DNA of 64,000 nt from Gemmatales bacterium (GTDB lineage: Bacteria > Planctomycetota > Planctomycetia > Gemmatales > Gemmataceae). How positions within the stretch are numbered: position 1 is the first letter of the stretch; each line of letters begins with the position of its first letter. The notes under the pieces are model-generated. The model saw nothing but the letters and a program-made list of their open reading frames with translations. It had not been told where the DNA came from and did not search any database. Below, one piece after another: positions 18,558 to 27,897 of this stretch. The position numbers were made by a program, and so were the translations under genes. The stretch is taken from assembly GCA_026004675.1 (NCBI GenBank), contig BPJP01000008.1, positions 1-64,000 on the forward strand, in the 5' to 3' direction.

Positions 18558-19109
18558 ATGAACCGGAAGACCTTCGTTCAAGCGGTAGCAATTGTTGGTA
18601 TGTTGGTTTTGTGCAGCTTCGTTGCCAACCAATTGCACGCAACTTTCGGTATCGGTCAATGGGCGACGGCATCTATGTTCATTGCCGTCATCGTTACGGC
18701 GGAGTTGTTCAAGCAATTAGGTGCCGCCTTTGCCCAACAACACGGGCAGGATTTCGTTTTGAGCGCTGCGTTGACCGGACTTGGGGTAACCGTTCTGGAC
18801 CTCGCCACGCAACCGCCATTGATGTGGCAAATCCCTCTATTGCTCCTGATTGGGGCTTTTCTTGGCAGTGTGAGAGGCGCCTTGAGCCACGACGCCCCAA
18901 GAGAAGGTGTCGGCTTGCCGAGCGGTGTCGTGGCGGTGTCTTGCATGGCGGTGCTGTTGGCAACCGTTTCTTTTGCATCTGGCCATAGTGTTATCGGCTG
19001 TCTTTTGTTAAGCATCTTGTCGTTTGCTGCTGCTTTGGTTCTGCGAAGCGACAGCGAACTGGGACGGAGTGCCGGTGAGCGATCGCCCCTTGAAGCGGAG
19101 GCATCATGA
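18558..19109 (+). CDS. Five-to-six-helix membrane protein, first gene of molybdoenzyme operon
   Basis: A 183-residue hydrophobic protein of unknown family. An N-terminal segment (VQAVAIVGMLVLCSFVANQL) is followed by helices in ATASMFIAVIVTAELFKQLG, LSAALTGLGVTVLDLA, IPLLLLIGAFLGSVRGAL, VAVSCMAVLLATVSFASGHS and CLLLSILSFAAALVLR. The tail is short and charged. Its stop overlaps the next start (ATGA at 19106-19109), the first of several tight joins in the run to 24214. It may act in assembly or membrane anchoring of the complex, but the sequence gives no direct functional clue. Confidence 0.75.
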   Translation: MNRKTFVQAVAIVGMLVLCSFVANQLHATFGIGQWATASMFIAVIVTAELFKQLGAAFAQQHGQDFVLSAALTGLGVTVLDLATQPPLMWQIPLLLLIGAFLGSVRGALSHDAPREGVGLPSGVVAVSCMAVLLATVSFASGHSVIGCLLLSILSFAAALVLRSDSELGRSAGERSPLEAEAS

Positions 19110-19303
19110 GCAGTGTTGCTGACGACGATCGGTTGGGAGACACGCACTCGGATGTCGTCGAGGTGCCAATCGCCATGACGAAAGAACATTTGAACGCGCT
19201 CTTGGTCGAAGCCAGCAAACGAGGTTTGACGGTAGGACAATTACTTCGAACTCTAGTTGCCGAGTGTGTTTATCATTCGAGTGTTGCGGTGACCTTGAAC
19301 TGA
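19106..19303 (+). CDS. Small protein, 65 aa, in molybdoenzyme operon
   Basis: A short acidic-then-helical protein: MSSVADDDRLGDTHSDVVEV, then PIAMTKEHLNALLVEASKRG, then LTVGQLLRTLVAECVYHSS. The central part resembles a short ribbon-helix-helix or MetJ/Arc-like helix pair, but is too short to call. It overlaps the upstream gene by four bases and the next coding region begins one base after its stop, so it is surely translated within the operon. It could be a small regulator or a subunit. Confidence 0.6.
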   Translation: MSSVADDDRLGDTHSDVVEVPIAMTKEHLNALLVEASKRGLTVGQLLRTLVAECVYHSSVAVTLN

Positions 19304-19304
19304 G

Positions 19305-20572
19305 GTGGGAGCATTGAGCAAAGAACGGATCAAGGCGGTGCTCTGGGCCTCGTTGGTAACAGGGGTCTTGACACGGCTCATCGTGCTTGGGTCGAAGAAC
19401 CTGACACACTTTGATGCGGTCTTGATGCCGTATACGGTAGCCACTTTGGTTTGCCGCGTTCGGAGTCACATTCCGATACGTACTGTGGCTGCAACGCCCG
19501 GCGACTGCGATGTATTGGAACCGAGGCTGGCGGCTGTTGGGTCGGATGTGCCGTCCAAAGTATTGGCTGTCGCATGGTCGACTGATTGCCAGACAACTCA
19601 TCGCCGCCTTCGTGTTCAACCGCTTTATCTGGAGGCGAGGGCAGACAACGCTGGGCTGCTCATTGGCTTTCGATGTGGGGATGTCTGATCGCCGCGGCGA
19701 TAACATTTCCTCTGGTGTTCGGCTGGGTTTACTTCGCGACCGTGCCGGATCGGCTCGATCATTACCGCGTATACGTTTTCGATTATCCGACGATTACGTT
19801 TCCAGTGGACTCCCTGTTCGCTTTTATGGTGTTTCATGGCCTGGTGTGGTCATCGTTGATGGTGGTGGCGGGAGTTTTGTTGGCTTTACATCGTCGATTG
19901 CGGGATGAAGGGGCGGCGGCGTTGCAGCAATTTCACGACGACATGTTGCCATTATTGCTTCTTTTTGCTGTCGCCGCCACCGGTTTGATGTTGACGGCCA
20001 GCTATACCTGGCTAAAGGGATACGCTTACGATTTCCTTGCGATCCTGCACGCTGTCGCTGTGATCATCACTTTGTTGTGGTTGCCATTTGGCAAGTTGTT
20101 TCACGTGTTCCAGCGTTCCGCCCAGGTCGGTGTGTTGGTATATCGCGAAGCTGGACGGCTCGGAGATCAGGCCCGCTGCCGCCGCTGCCAGGAGGAATTC
20201 GCATCCCAGATGCATGTCGACGATTTGATCGAGGTCGAAAGGCAGCTGGGCTATCGTTACGAAGTAGACCATCCCGATTGTGATCATTACCAACGGATTT
20301 GTCCGCGTTGCCGGCGTTTGCTCCTTGCCCTTGCCCAGGGGGCACGCTGGCAACTTTTCCCCCAACCAAGGCGCGAGGAGCACAGAGAGGCAGCTGTGGG
20401 GGGCGCGGCAAGAAGAATTTTTGGCTCTCGGTTCCTCTTCCCCCCTGCGGCTTTAATCTCTGTGTTCCTCGTGCTTTGGTTATCGGCGGGAATCAATCGA
20501 CTAGCTCTTAATTCTCGCCTCTCGTCGCCATCGCCGCTTAACCTGTTGGCTGTCCTTTTGCGCCTGACGTGA
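19305..20572 (+). CDS. Polytopic cytochrome-b-like membrane protein (two frameshifts)
   Basis: The GTG start at 19305 gives [20 protein letters not shown], then [14 protein letters not shown]. One base is lost near 19450, after which [19 protein letters not shown] and [17 protein letters not shown] follow in the next frame. A second shift near 19635 joins [20 protein letters not shown] in the third frame, which then runs to 20572. At least five membrane helices follow, with several membrane-embedded His: [60 protein letters not shown] and [11 protein letters not shown]. These look like b-haem ligand candidates of the NarI type. The C-terminal part has CRRC and CPRC pairs (a possible rubredoxin-like zinc or iron site) and a final hydrophobic segment. 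Likely the quinol-oxidising membrane subunit of the adjacent molybdoenzyme. Confidence 0.65.
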
Positions 20573-20591
20573 ACGTTACGAATCAGTACCA

Positions 20592-22832
20592 ATGAAAAAC
20601 GCATCCGTTGCCTTGAACGCTCCCAGCATCGCCGTCAACCATGCTGACGATCCCTTTGGACCACACCCGGCCTATCCGTCTTCGGCACACCAAAGCATTC
20701 CTCTTGCCGAGGAAAAACTCGTTCCGACTCACTGCTGCTTTTGCGGCATGCAGTGCGGCATTCAACTCAGAGTTCAAGGAAACCGCGTTGTTGGTTTCGA
20801 ACCGTGGGAAGAATTTCCCTTTAATCGAGGCATGCTTTGCCCCAAGGGTGTGAAGCGCTACCTGCAGGGCGGACACCCCGACCGCCTGCTCTCTGCCTAC
20901 GAACGTGACGACCAGGCACCCGGCGGTTTTCGCCCGCTGCCAGTGGAAAAAGCATTGGACCGCGTTGCCGAAGAAATTCGTCGGATTCAAAGCCGATATG
21001 GCAACGAAGCCTTCGCTGTGCTTTCCGGCGCCAGTTTGACGACGGAGAAAGCTTACCTCATGGGCAAGTTCGCGCGTGTTTGCTTGAAGACCCCCAACAT
21101 CGACTACAATGGCAGGCTATGCATGGTCAGCGCTGCTGCCGCCAACAAAAAAGCTTTTGGCATCGACCGCTGTGCCAATCCTTTCAGCGATATTCTCGAT
21201 GCTGAAGTCATTTGGATCAGCGGGTCGAACATTGCTGAATGTTCGCCTATTTTGACGAACTATATCTGGCAGGCGCGGGAACATGGCGCTCGCGTCATTG
21301 TGGTCGACCCGCGCATTACGCCGATCGCTCGCACTTGCGACCTTTTTTTGCCGGTCAAACCAGGACGTGATGTGGCGCTTTTTAACGGTATTTTGCACCT
21401 GATGATCGCCAGCGATCATCTCGATCACGATTTCATCCGTAACCATACGGTGGGATTCGAGGAGGTGGCGCGATCGGTGGCGGAATGGACTCCACGACGT
21501 ACCGCCGAGGTAACGGGCATTTCCGAGCGAGGGATTCGGCAAGCCGCCGAATGGTGGGGCCAGGCCAAGACCAGTTTTCTTCTGCACGCGCGTGGCATCG
21601 AACATCACAGTCATGGGGTCGAAAACTGCCTCGGTGCGATTAACATCGTACTCGCCTCGGGGCGCATTGGGCGGAAGGGTTGTGGCTACGGAACGATTAC
21701 TGGCCAGGGAAACGGCCAGGGCGGACGCGAGCATGGTCAGAAATGCGACCAGCTACCCGGAGCACGCGATATCAGCCATCCGGAACATCGCCAACACGTC
21801 GCCCGCATCTGGGGCGTACCTGTCGATGATATCCCTGGGCCAGGCGTCGATGCTTACGAGATATTCCGCAAAATCGACCGCGGTGAGATTCGTGGGCTTT
21901 TGAGTCTTTGTTTCAATCCAGTCGTCTCCTTGCCCAACAACCACTTCATCCAGAAGATGCTCAGGCGACTGGAGTTTTATGTTGCGATCGACTTTTTCAT
22001 GAGCGAGACGGCGCGTTTCGCCCATATCGTCCTGCCCGGTTCGCTGCACGAAGAAGACGAAGGCACCGTGACAAGTGCCGAGGGAAGGGTGATTCGCATC
22101 CGCAAGGCGGTCGATTGTCCGGGAGAAGCGAGGCAGGACTGGCGGCTGATCCAGGGAATCGCCCATCGCCTGGGATGCCGTAAAGGATTCAGCTTCGAAC
22201 ACCCGCGCGAGATCTTCGACGAGCTGCGCCGAGCCTCAGCAGGTGGGATCGCGGACTACTCCGGGATCACCTACGAAAAAATCGACGAACAGATGGGCGT
22301 CTTTTGGCCTTGCCCGAACGAAAACCACCGAGGTACGCCTCGTTTGTTCGAGCCGGGATCGTATAATCCCGTCGCCCAAGGCAAAGGGCCGTTTTATTTT
22401 CCCGACGGCAAGGCGCGGTTCAACGTCGCCACCTATCGCCCGCCTGCCGAGGACGTCGATGAAGACTATCCGATCATCCTGACATCCGGCCGGGTCGTCA
22501 GCCAATTTTTATCCGGCACGCAAACCCGCCGCATCGGACCACTGCTGGACCAATATCCATACCCGCGAATTGAAATCCACCCCATCCTTGCCAAAAAGCT
22601 GAATTTGCAGGAAGGAGACTGGGCAACGGTCGAATCACGTCGCGGGCAATGCACCCTCCCTGTGCAGATCGTCCAAACGATTCGACCGGACACCGTTTTC
22701 ATTCCCTATCATTGGGGAGGCCAACTCAGTGTCAACCAATTGACCATCGATGCCCAGGATCCGGTTTCGAAAATCCCGGAATTCAAAGTGTGCGCGGTAC
22801 GCCTGCGCAAAGCCGACAAACCGTCGAGGTAA
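20592..22832 (+). CDS. Molybdopterin oxidoreductase, nitrate-reductase-like catalytic subunit
   Basis: A 746-residue bis-MGD enzyme of the NasA/NapA/formate-dehydrogenase class. The [4Fe-4S] site is CCFCGMQC at about residues 53-60, with CPKG completing it. The likely Mo-ligating Cys is in [20 protein letters not shown]. Cofactor-binding blocks include [33 protein letters not shown], the glycine-rich [20 protein letters not shown], and the C-terminal [19 protein letters not shown] and IPYHWGG. No Tat signal is visible, so the enzyme is probably cytoplasmic. Assimilatory or respiratory nitrate reductase is the best guess from the [14 protein letters not shown]-type block, but formate or another oxyanion is possible. 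Encoded with FeS, Rieske and cytochrome-b-like partners. Confidence 0.78.
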   Translation: MKNASVALNAPSIAVNHADDPFGPHPAYPSSAHQSIPLAEEKLVPTHCCFCGMQCGIQLRVQGNRVVGFEPWEEFPFNRGMLCPKGVKRYLQGGHPDRLLSAYERDDQAPGGFRPLPVEKALDRVAEEIRRIQSRYGNEAFAVLSGASLTTEKAYLMGKFARVCLKTPNIDYNGRLCMVSAAAANKKAFGIDRCANPFSDILDAEVIWISGSNIAECSPILTNYIWQAREHGARVIVVDPRITPIARTCDLFLPVKPGRDVALFNGILHLMIASDHLDHDFIRNHTVGFEEVARSVAEWTPRRTAEVTGISERGIRQAAEWWGQAKTSFLLHARGIEHHSHGVENCLGAINIVLASGRIGRKGCGYGTITGQGNGQGGREHGQKCDQLPGARDISHPEHRQHVARIWGVPVDDIPGPGVDAYEIFRKIDRGEIRGLLSLCFNPVVSLPNNHFIQKMLRRLEFYVAIDFFMSETARFAHIVLPGSLHEEDEGTVTSAEGRVIRIRKAVDCPGEARQDWRLIQGIAHRLGCRKGFSFEHPREIFDELRRASAGGIADYSGITYEKIDEQMGVFWPCPNENHRGTPRLFEPGSYNPVAQGKGPFYFPDGKARFNVATYRPPAEDVDEDYPIILTSGRVVSQFLSGTQTRRIGPLLDQYPYPRIEIHPILAKKLNLQEGDWATVESRRGQCTLPVQIVQTIRPDTVFIPYHWGGQLSVNQLTIDAQDPVSKIPEFKVCAVRLRKADKPSR

Positions 22833-22834
22833 AC

Positions 22835-23449
22835 GTGGAAGCAGAATTCTTTATTGATCCGAATCGTTGCATCGGCTGCCAGGCATGCGTGCAAGCGTGC
22901 AGCGAATGTGATACCCACAAAGGCTATGCGATGATCCACTTGGAATTCGTCGATCGTTCGCGCTCGACCCAGACGACACCCGTCGTTTGCATGCACTGCG
23001 AGCAACCCACTTGCGCTGAGGTCTGTCCCGCGGATGCCATCAAGAAAACCGAAGAGGGGATTGTTCGTTCAGCGCGCAAGCCTCGCTGTGTCGCCTGCAA
23101 CAATTGCGTGCTGGCATGCCCGTTCGGCGTTCCCAAGATGATGGCTGAATTCGAATTGATGATGAAATGCGACATGTGCTACGACCGGACTTCAGTTGGT
23201 AAAAAGCCGATGTGCGCCACGGTTTGTCCGAGCGGAGCCCTTTACTTCGGTCCGCGTTCCGAGATCGAACGCCTCCGCCCGGCGAGTGCCGCCGTTAACG
23301 AGTTCCGCTTTGGTCGGCAAACGGTCGCCACCAAGGTCAATATGATGGTCCCCAAAACTGCGGGGCGAGCAGAGTATATCGACGTAGCCGATGCCCTTCA
23401 GGACAACAGCAACGGCAAGGCGATCATGCTGGAGATGATTCACCAGTAG
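22835..23449 (+). CDS. Ferredoxin-type electron-transfer subunit with four [4Fe-4S] clusters
   Basis: The GTG start at 22835 ([12 protein letters not shown]) is two bases after the molybdoenzyme stop; the open frame also extends upstream but that part is antisense-like. The 204-residue protein has the PsrB/NrfC-like arrangement: [11 protein letters not shown], then [14 protein letters not shown], then [12 protein letters not shown], then CDMC with CATVCP. This gives four cubane clusters that would wire the molybdoenzyme to the membrane. No signal peptide is present. Overlap and spacing show it is translated directly after the catalytic subunit, and the Cys pattern is complete, so it should be functional. 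Confidence 0.9.
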   Translation: MEAEFFIDPNRCIGCQACVQACSECDTHKGYAMIHLEFVDRSRSTQTTPVVCMHCEQPTCAEVCPADAIKKTEEGIVRSARKPRCVACNNCVLACPFGVPKMMAEFELMMKCDMCYDRTSVGKKPMCATVCPSGALYFGPRSEIERLRPASAAVNEFRFGRQTVATKVNMMVPKTAGRAEYIDVADALQDNSNGKAIMLEMIHQ

Positions 23450-23471
23450 CAGAAAAAAGAAAGCAGCGACC

Positions 23472-23999
23472 ATGGCAGATTCTCCCCAAAACCGGCAATC
23501 GTGCGAATGGCGATCCGCATTTCCAATCGAATTGCCGCAGGAACAAGCTGTAGCTCGACGTGATTTCATGAAGTTTTTGAGCCTTACCAGTTTGATGCTG
23601 GTCGCCGGCCAGCTATGGTTGATCGCCAAAAGCTGGCTGCGCCGTCCAGGCGAGCAGAAGCAAAAAGCCATCGCCTCCTTGCGACCAGGTGTGGGCGACT
23701 TGCCGTTTTTGCCAATCGGCAAGGCCCTCCCTTTTTCCTATCCCGAAGAGCACGACCGTTGCCTGGTCGTTCGGCTGTCAGAAAAGGATGTCGTCGCCTA
23801 TGATCAGCGCTGCACTCATCTGAGTTGTGCCGTCGTGCCAAAACCCACCGGCTTTCACTGTCCTTGTCATCATGCATGCTTCGATCTGGCCCAGGGCCGA
23901 CCGATTTCGGGTCCTCCGCGAAGACCGTTGCCCAAGATTCAGCTCGAGATTCGCGAGGGAGTCATTTACGCCGTGGGTGTGGAGCTCCGAAACACATGA
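23472..23999 (+). CDS. Rieske [2Fe-2S] protein
   Basis: A 175-residue Rieske protein. The N-terminal part has an RRDFMKFLSLTSLMLVAGQL segment, a twin-Arg motif plus hydrophobic helix that may be a Tat signal/anchor. The cluster motif is complete: CTHLSC (residues ~115-120) and CPCHHACF (~132-139), giving the two Cys and two His ligands. The spacing is the standard CxHxxC ... CxCHxxxF type. Such proteins usually sit in bc1-like complexes or in arsenite/nitrite-type oxidoreductases. Here it belongs to the molybdoenzyme operon (gap 22 bp after the ferredoxin). The next gene starts inside its stop codon. Confidence 0.9.
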   Translation: MADSPQNRQSCEWRSAFPIELPQEQAVARRDFMKFLSLTSLMLVAGQLWLIAKSWLRRPGEQKQKAIASLRPGVGDLPFLPIGKALPFSYPEEHDRCLVVRLSEKDVVAYDQRCTHLSCAVVPKPTGFHCPCHHACFDLAQGRPISGPPRRPLPKIQLEIREGVIYAVGVELRNT

Positions 24000-24214
24000 A
24001 CCGACTGACCTCTCGATCCCGGCGAACGGTGGTGCTAAATGCCGTCTTGTCGCTGGTTCTCATTCTCGTCGTACTCCAGCTTTGGCTGTTGGCAGCGACC
24101 ATCGATGCATCACTGGGGGGCGATGATTCGGTGGTTTGGCCCGCCGCGATCGCCAGCGGAGCCTGTTTTGCTTTGAATGGTTTCCTTCTTCGCTACGCCC
24201 GCCGGCTATGGTAA
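23996..24214 (+). CDS. Small two-helix membrane protein, 72 aa
   Basis: Overlaps the Rieske stop by four bases (ATGA). It has an N-terminal charged stretch (MNRLTSRSRRT) and two helices: VLNAVLSLVLILVVLQLWLL and VVWPAAIASGACFALNGFLL, with LAATIDASLGGDDS between them. It resembles the DUF6755-type small proteins that accompany Rieske/molybdoenzyme clusters, though this recall is tentative. It is the last gene of the seven-gene operon and probably a small structural subunit. The downstream PAP2-type gene is convergent, 11 bp away. Confidence 0.68.
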   Translation: MNRLTSRSRRTVVLNAVLSLVLILVVLQLWLLAATIDASLGGDDSVVWPAAIASGACFALNGFLLRYARRLW

Positions 24215-24225
24215 CGGAGCCATGT

Positions 24226-25599
24226 TCACCCATCGGGTTGGCTGGCCTCGGCAAATGCTATGCGATAGACCCGGCTTTCCAAGGAACAACTCAAGACGAC
24301 CGTCAAGCTGATGGCCGTTGCCGGCAACCATGGCGAATACGCGAGCCAATCCCAATGCCACCTCAGCACGTAAAGCCAGCCCGCCGTCAAAGCGATTCCC
24401 CAAAGAAAAGCAGCCTGTTGTTCGGATGAATTCCAAGCCGACCACGGAATGCAGATCGCGGTCACTGTCAGAGCGAACGGGAAGGAAACGACAATATCGA
24501 ACAAGTAATGGAAGCCGAATCCAATCGTCGACAGAAGCGTGAACACCAGCCAGAAGCCGGCGATGGCGCGCGCCCAGATCGGCAGCCGGCGTGCGTGCCA
24601 CCAGCTCAGCAAGGCAATCACTGTATGCAAGGAAGGCATGCTCGTACTGGCTTCGCCTCGTTCAGGCTCGTAACCATACCAGACATATGCTTTTCTGCTG
24701 GCGGTCGGCGCTTGCAGGACCTGTTCGACGGGCGGGGGATGATGCGGATAGAAATCTGGCCGGTTGCCATCCGGGTCTGCGCCCCAGATCGCCTCCGGCC
24801 CACAAACCGGGAACAAAATGTACAACGGCGTTGCCAATGCTGTTGCCAACACAACACTCGGCACGACATCCATCGCGGGTATCGGCCGCAAACGTAGTTG
24901 CATGACGTAGACGAACATATAGATGAACGCGGATGTGTGATACACCAGCAAACCGACGAAATAAAGGGGCAAGCAGGTGTCAAACCATTGGCCAACAAGG
25001 AAGCTCGGCTGAAAACCCAACGTGCTGTCGGCAGCATATACGTAGCCGTCGAAAGTCGTGCGATTGAAATAAGTCGTCAGCGCCATGCCGTAGGGGCCAA
25101 GCACGGTGAAGCCGACAATGAGGCTGGCAGGGAGAAGAAAAGCGAGTACATACGTGCGTTCCTCGTTTCGCTTTCGGAGGGCGCGGCTGACCAACTCCAA
25201 AATGCTGGCCAGAGCCAGAGACTGGCAGGCCGACACTACGAGGGGAGAGGGAATGTCCAGATCGCGAACGCCTTCCTTGATCCATGGGAATTGCAACTTG
25301 AGAAAATGCAGCACCACCGCCAGACCGGCAGCCACGCCGATCATGGTCGCTAATTCCCGCCGATTCGGTGATGAAGCCAGCTGCAAGACGGTCAGCCCAA
25401 GCAACGGGCCAACAAAGAAAAAGTTGTTGCGGACTGCCTCTTTGAGCGGGCTGTAGAATAAACCCAAACCAGCTAACGACTCTGCCCCGACCCACAAAAG
25501 AACCACGCCTCCCATGATCCACTTCAGTCGCTGGACCAGGGCGTCCAATCGCGGGTCGAGACCGGGTATCTCATTGCTGGTCTTAACGTCGGTTGGCAT
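24226..25599 (-). CDS. PAP2-family membrane phosphatase / IPC-synthase-like protein A
   Basis: A 457-residue polytopic protein with the PAP2 active-site pattern of the inositolphosphorylceramide-synthase branch: SMPSLHTVIALLSWWHAR (phosphatase motif 2 His) and GFGFHYLFDIVVSFPFAL (motif 3 His/Asp). The N-terminal half is a set of helices without known motifs (GVVLLWVGAESLAGLGLFYS, LGLTVLQLAS). A conserved FPVCGPEAIWG-type loop precedes motif 2. Such enzymes transfer or hydrolyse phospho-head groups in membranes. It is transcribed divergently from a second PAP2 gene at 25742 (142 bp between), suggesting a related role, perhaps in lipid head-group or polyprenyl-phosphate metabolism. Confidence 0.82.
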   Translation of the reverse strand: MPTDVKTSNEIPGLDPRLDALVQRLKWIMGGVVLLWVGAESLAGLGLFYSPLKEAVRNNFFFVGPLLGLTVLQLASSPNRRELATMIGVAAGLAVVLHFLKLQFPWIKEGVRDLDIPSPLVVSACQSLALASILELVSRALRKRNEERTYVLAFLLPASLIVGFTVLGPYGMALTTYFNRTTFDGYVYAADSTLGFQPSFLVGQWFDTCLPLYFVGLLVYHTSAFIYMFVYVMQLRLRPIPAMDVVPSVVLATALATPLYILFPVCGPEAIWGADPDGNRPDFYPHHPPPVEQVLQAPTASRKAYVWYGYEPERGEASTSMPSLHTVIALLSWWHARRLPIWARAIAGFWLVFTLLSTIGFGFHYLFDIVVSFPFALTVTAICIPWSAWNSSEQQAAFLWGIALTAGWLYVLRWHWDWLAYSPWLPATAISLTVVLSCSLESRVYRIAFAEASQPDG

Positions 25600-25741
25600 C
25601 GGGTAGCCTTTTAATCAATCGTCATCGCCGAGACGTTATTGCCTTGCCGATAAACCGCCCGGCGGAGTTGCTCGTCTCCACGGAGTGAACTAACCTAGTT
25701 ATAGTCGCTTTGAATGCGGAACCGCTTCGCTGTGCTGATAA

Positions 25742-26812
25742 ATGACGAACGACCTTTCATCTCTCACCGAGGACCATGAAGCGCTGGACTCGACGGCTTC
25801 ACTCTCCTGGCGGACATGGCTTTGGCAGCTCTTCACCTGCCTCACGCCACTGATCGTCTTCACCATTTCGTTTTACATCGTTGTTCTAGCCATCATTTGG
25901 AGCCATGGACTGAAGTTTGTGCTTTTTCCGGTCGGCGAACTTCGATTAGCAGCGGTGCTGCTCATCGTCTGCGTGATGATTGGCCCAATGGGTCTGCTGG
26001 CTATCCGTATCGCCCGCGACATGATTCTACAGATTCGGGGGGGCGAACCTCCTCCTCTCCGAGAGCGGACGCGCGACTTGCCCAGGTTTTTCGGGCAGGG
26101 ATTCTTGCTGACTGCGATCTACCTGATTGGTTCCGTTCCGTATGTTAATCTGAAACCGGCCATTCCCTTGATCAATTCAGCCAATTACGATGCGGAGACA
26201 GAGGCGTTGGAACGATCCCTTTTCGCTGGCACGCTGCCCAGCGAATGGCTGATCGAACGGACTCCCGCTTGGGGCGTTTGGTTTTGGGACAGCGTGTATG
26301 GCATCTTCACGTTGTTCATGTTCATCTCCCTGACAATCGCCTTGCATCACGAAGGGTTCAAAGGAGGAGCTCGGCTGGTGCTGGCTTATCAGATCGGCTT
26401 GATGATCGATGTCTTGTTTACATTAGCCATCCCGACGCGTGGGCCTTTGTTCGTTCATCCGGAATGGTTTCATGCACTCGATGGCTTGCCGAGCGGGGAA
26501 CTGTCGGCGTTTTTGCTCGAAACCATCGCGGAATACCAGCAAAGCAACAGGGTCTACGCTTGTGCCGGGATTTCCGCCATGCCTTCGTATCATGTCTATG
26601 CTTGGATCTGCGGTTTCTTGTGCTGGCGGCATTTATCAAGGCCGTTGATTGTAGTCGGCGTGATCTTATCGATTTTGAACTGGCTCAGCACCATCGTGCT
26701 TGGCTGGCATTATGCGTTGGACGGGCTGGCAGGAATAGTGCTTGCCTTGCTGGTCTGCCGCTTTACAGCCTGGCTCATGCCCCTGCCGCAACCTTCGCCA
26801 TGCCCTGAATGA
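25742..26812 (+). CDS. PAP2-family membrane phosphatase / IPC-synthase-like protein B
   Basis: A 356-residue protein with the same PAP2 signature as its divergent neighbour: AMPSYHVYAWICGFLCW (motif 2) and VLGWHYALDGLAGIVLAL (motif 3). Six helices are visible, among them TCLTPLIVFTISFYIVVLAI, GELRLAAVLLIVCVMIGPMG and GQGFLLTAIYLIGSV. The sequence between motifs differs from gene A, so this is a paralogue, not a recent duplicate. The start ATG at 25742 is the only good candidate in the short divergent region. The aromatic Tyr-His (SYH) replaces the Ser-Leu-His of gene A. Confidence 0.82.
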   Translation: MTNDLSSLTEDHEALDSTASLSWRTWLWQLFTCLTPLIVFTISFYIVVLAIIWSHGLKFVLFPVGELRLAAVLLIVCVMIGPMGLLAIRIARDMILQIRGGEPPPLRERTRDLPRFFGQGFLLTAIYLIGSVPYVNLKPAIPLINSANYDAETEALERSLFAGTLPSEWLIERTPAWGVWFWDSVYGIFTLFMFISLTIALHHEGFKGGARLVLAYQIGLMIDVLFTLAIPTRGPLFVHPEWFHALDGLPSGELSAFLLETIAEYQQSNRVYACAGISAMPSYHVYAWICGFLCWRHLSRPLIVVGVILSILNWLSTIVLGWHYALDGLAGIVLALLVCRFTAWLMPLPQPSPCPE

Positions 26813-26860
26813 TCGACATCTTTTTATCGATGTTTCCTCTGCCTGGTCGTGCCAAAGAAT

Positions 26861-27892
26861 CTATGGGGCTTTGGCCACGCGGTTATCGGCCCGTTCCTTT
26901 CGGCACTGCGGTGCATGCTCTTCCGCTTGTTTGAACACTCGGGCTATGACCTGGTCTAGTGGTGGATCGTGGATACTCAGGTCGACCAGAGCATAGGAAT
27001 CAAGGATGCCTCCCAGCAGTTCGGCGACTCGCGTGCGATCTACTTTCAAGTCGGCGGTCGGCCCCTCGCGATGGACGACTTCCCCGAAGCGATGCAAGTC
27101 AGCAGGGACCTGATCTTTGAACCGCAATTTCAGCAGTTTTGAACTGCCGAACTTTTCCGTGATGCCGGCCAACGCACCGTCGTAAACCACTTTGCCGTGC
27201 GATATCACCAAGACTCGCGAGCACAGGGCTTCGACATCACGCATGTAATGGCTGGTCAGCAGCATGGTGACGCCGCGGGTCGCATTGTACTCCTTTAGGC
27301 ACTTTTGAATGGTGACTTGAGCAACGACGTCGAGACCAATGGTAGGCTCGTCCAGCAAGAGAAGTCTGGGCCGATGCAAGAGCGCCGCGATGATCTCCAT
27401 TTTCATCCGTTCGCCAAGGGACAATTCGCGGACCGGCTGGCGTGTCAAGTCGGCGACCCCGAATAACTCCGTCAATTCACCGAGGGTGCGTTGGAATTCG
27501 GCCTGCGGGATCGAATAGATTTCGCGGTGCAGGTTGAAACTGTCGGCGGCAGGGAGGTCCCACCAGAGTTGGTTCTTCTGCCCCATGATCAGCGAAAACT
27601 GCCGGCGAAACGCATTGGCACGTTGCCAGGGAATGTAGCCGAGTACCTTCGCCTGGCCGCTGGTCGGAAAGATGATGCCCGATAGCATCTTCAGAGTCGT
27701 CGTCTTGCCAGCGCCGTTTGGACCGAGAAAGGCTACCATTTCGCCCGGTTCGATTCGAAAGCTGACGCCGTCTACAGCCCGAACTTCCTTGTATTGGCGA
27801 TAGAACAGGCTTTTGACGGCACCGAGCAGGCCGGCACGCTTTTGGGAAACCCGATAGACCTTGGTCAGCCCCTCGACTTGGATGATGGGCAT
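26861..27892 (-). CDS. ABC-2-type ATP-binding protein (viologen/daunorubicin-like)
   Basis: An ABC ATPase of ~343 residues with Walker A LGPNGAGKTTTLKMLSGI, a Q-loop region SLIMGQKNQLWWDLPAADSF, signature ELSLGERMKMEIIAALLH, Walker B LLLLDEPTIGLDV and switch His in LLTSHYMRDVEALCSR. The MGQKxQLWWDLP block is typical of ABC-2 ATPases with a paired permease in the YhaQ/viologen branch. The start ATG at 27892 (MPIIQVEGLTKVY) has an aagg ribosome site, and is preferred over an upstream codon at 27901. Two ABC-2 permease genes usually follow such an ATPase, but here the next genes downstream are not permeases. It begins 5 bp after the stop of the aminotransferase gene, so the two are co-transcribed. 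Confidence 0.88.
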   Translation of the reverse strand: MPIIQVEGLTKVYRVSQKRAGLLGAVKSLFYRQYKEVRAVDGVSFRIEPGEMVAFLGPNGAGKTTTLKMLSGIIFPTSGQAKVLGYIPWQRANAFRRQFSLIMGQKNQLWWDLPAADSFNLHREIYSIPQAEFQRTLGELTELFGVADLTRQPVRELSLGERMKMEIIAALLHRPRLLLLDEPTIGLDVVAQVTIQKCLKEYNATRGVTMLLTSHYMRDVEALCSRVLVISHGKVVYDGALAGITEKFGSSKLLKLRFKDQVPADLHRFGEVVHREGPTADLKVDRTRVAELLGGILDSYALVDLSIHDPPLDQVIARVFKQAEEHAPQCRKERADNRVAKAP

Positions 27893-27897
27893 ACAAA

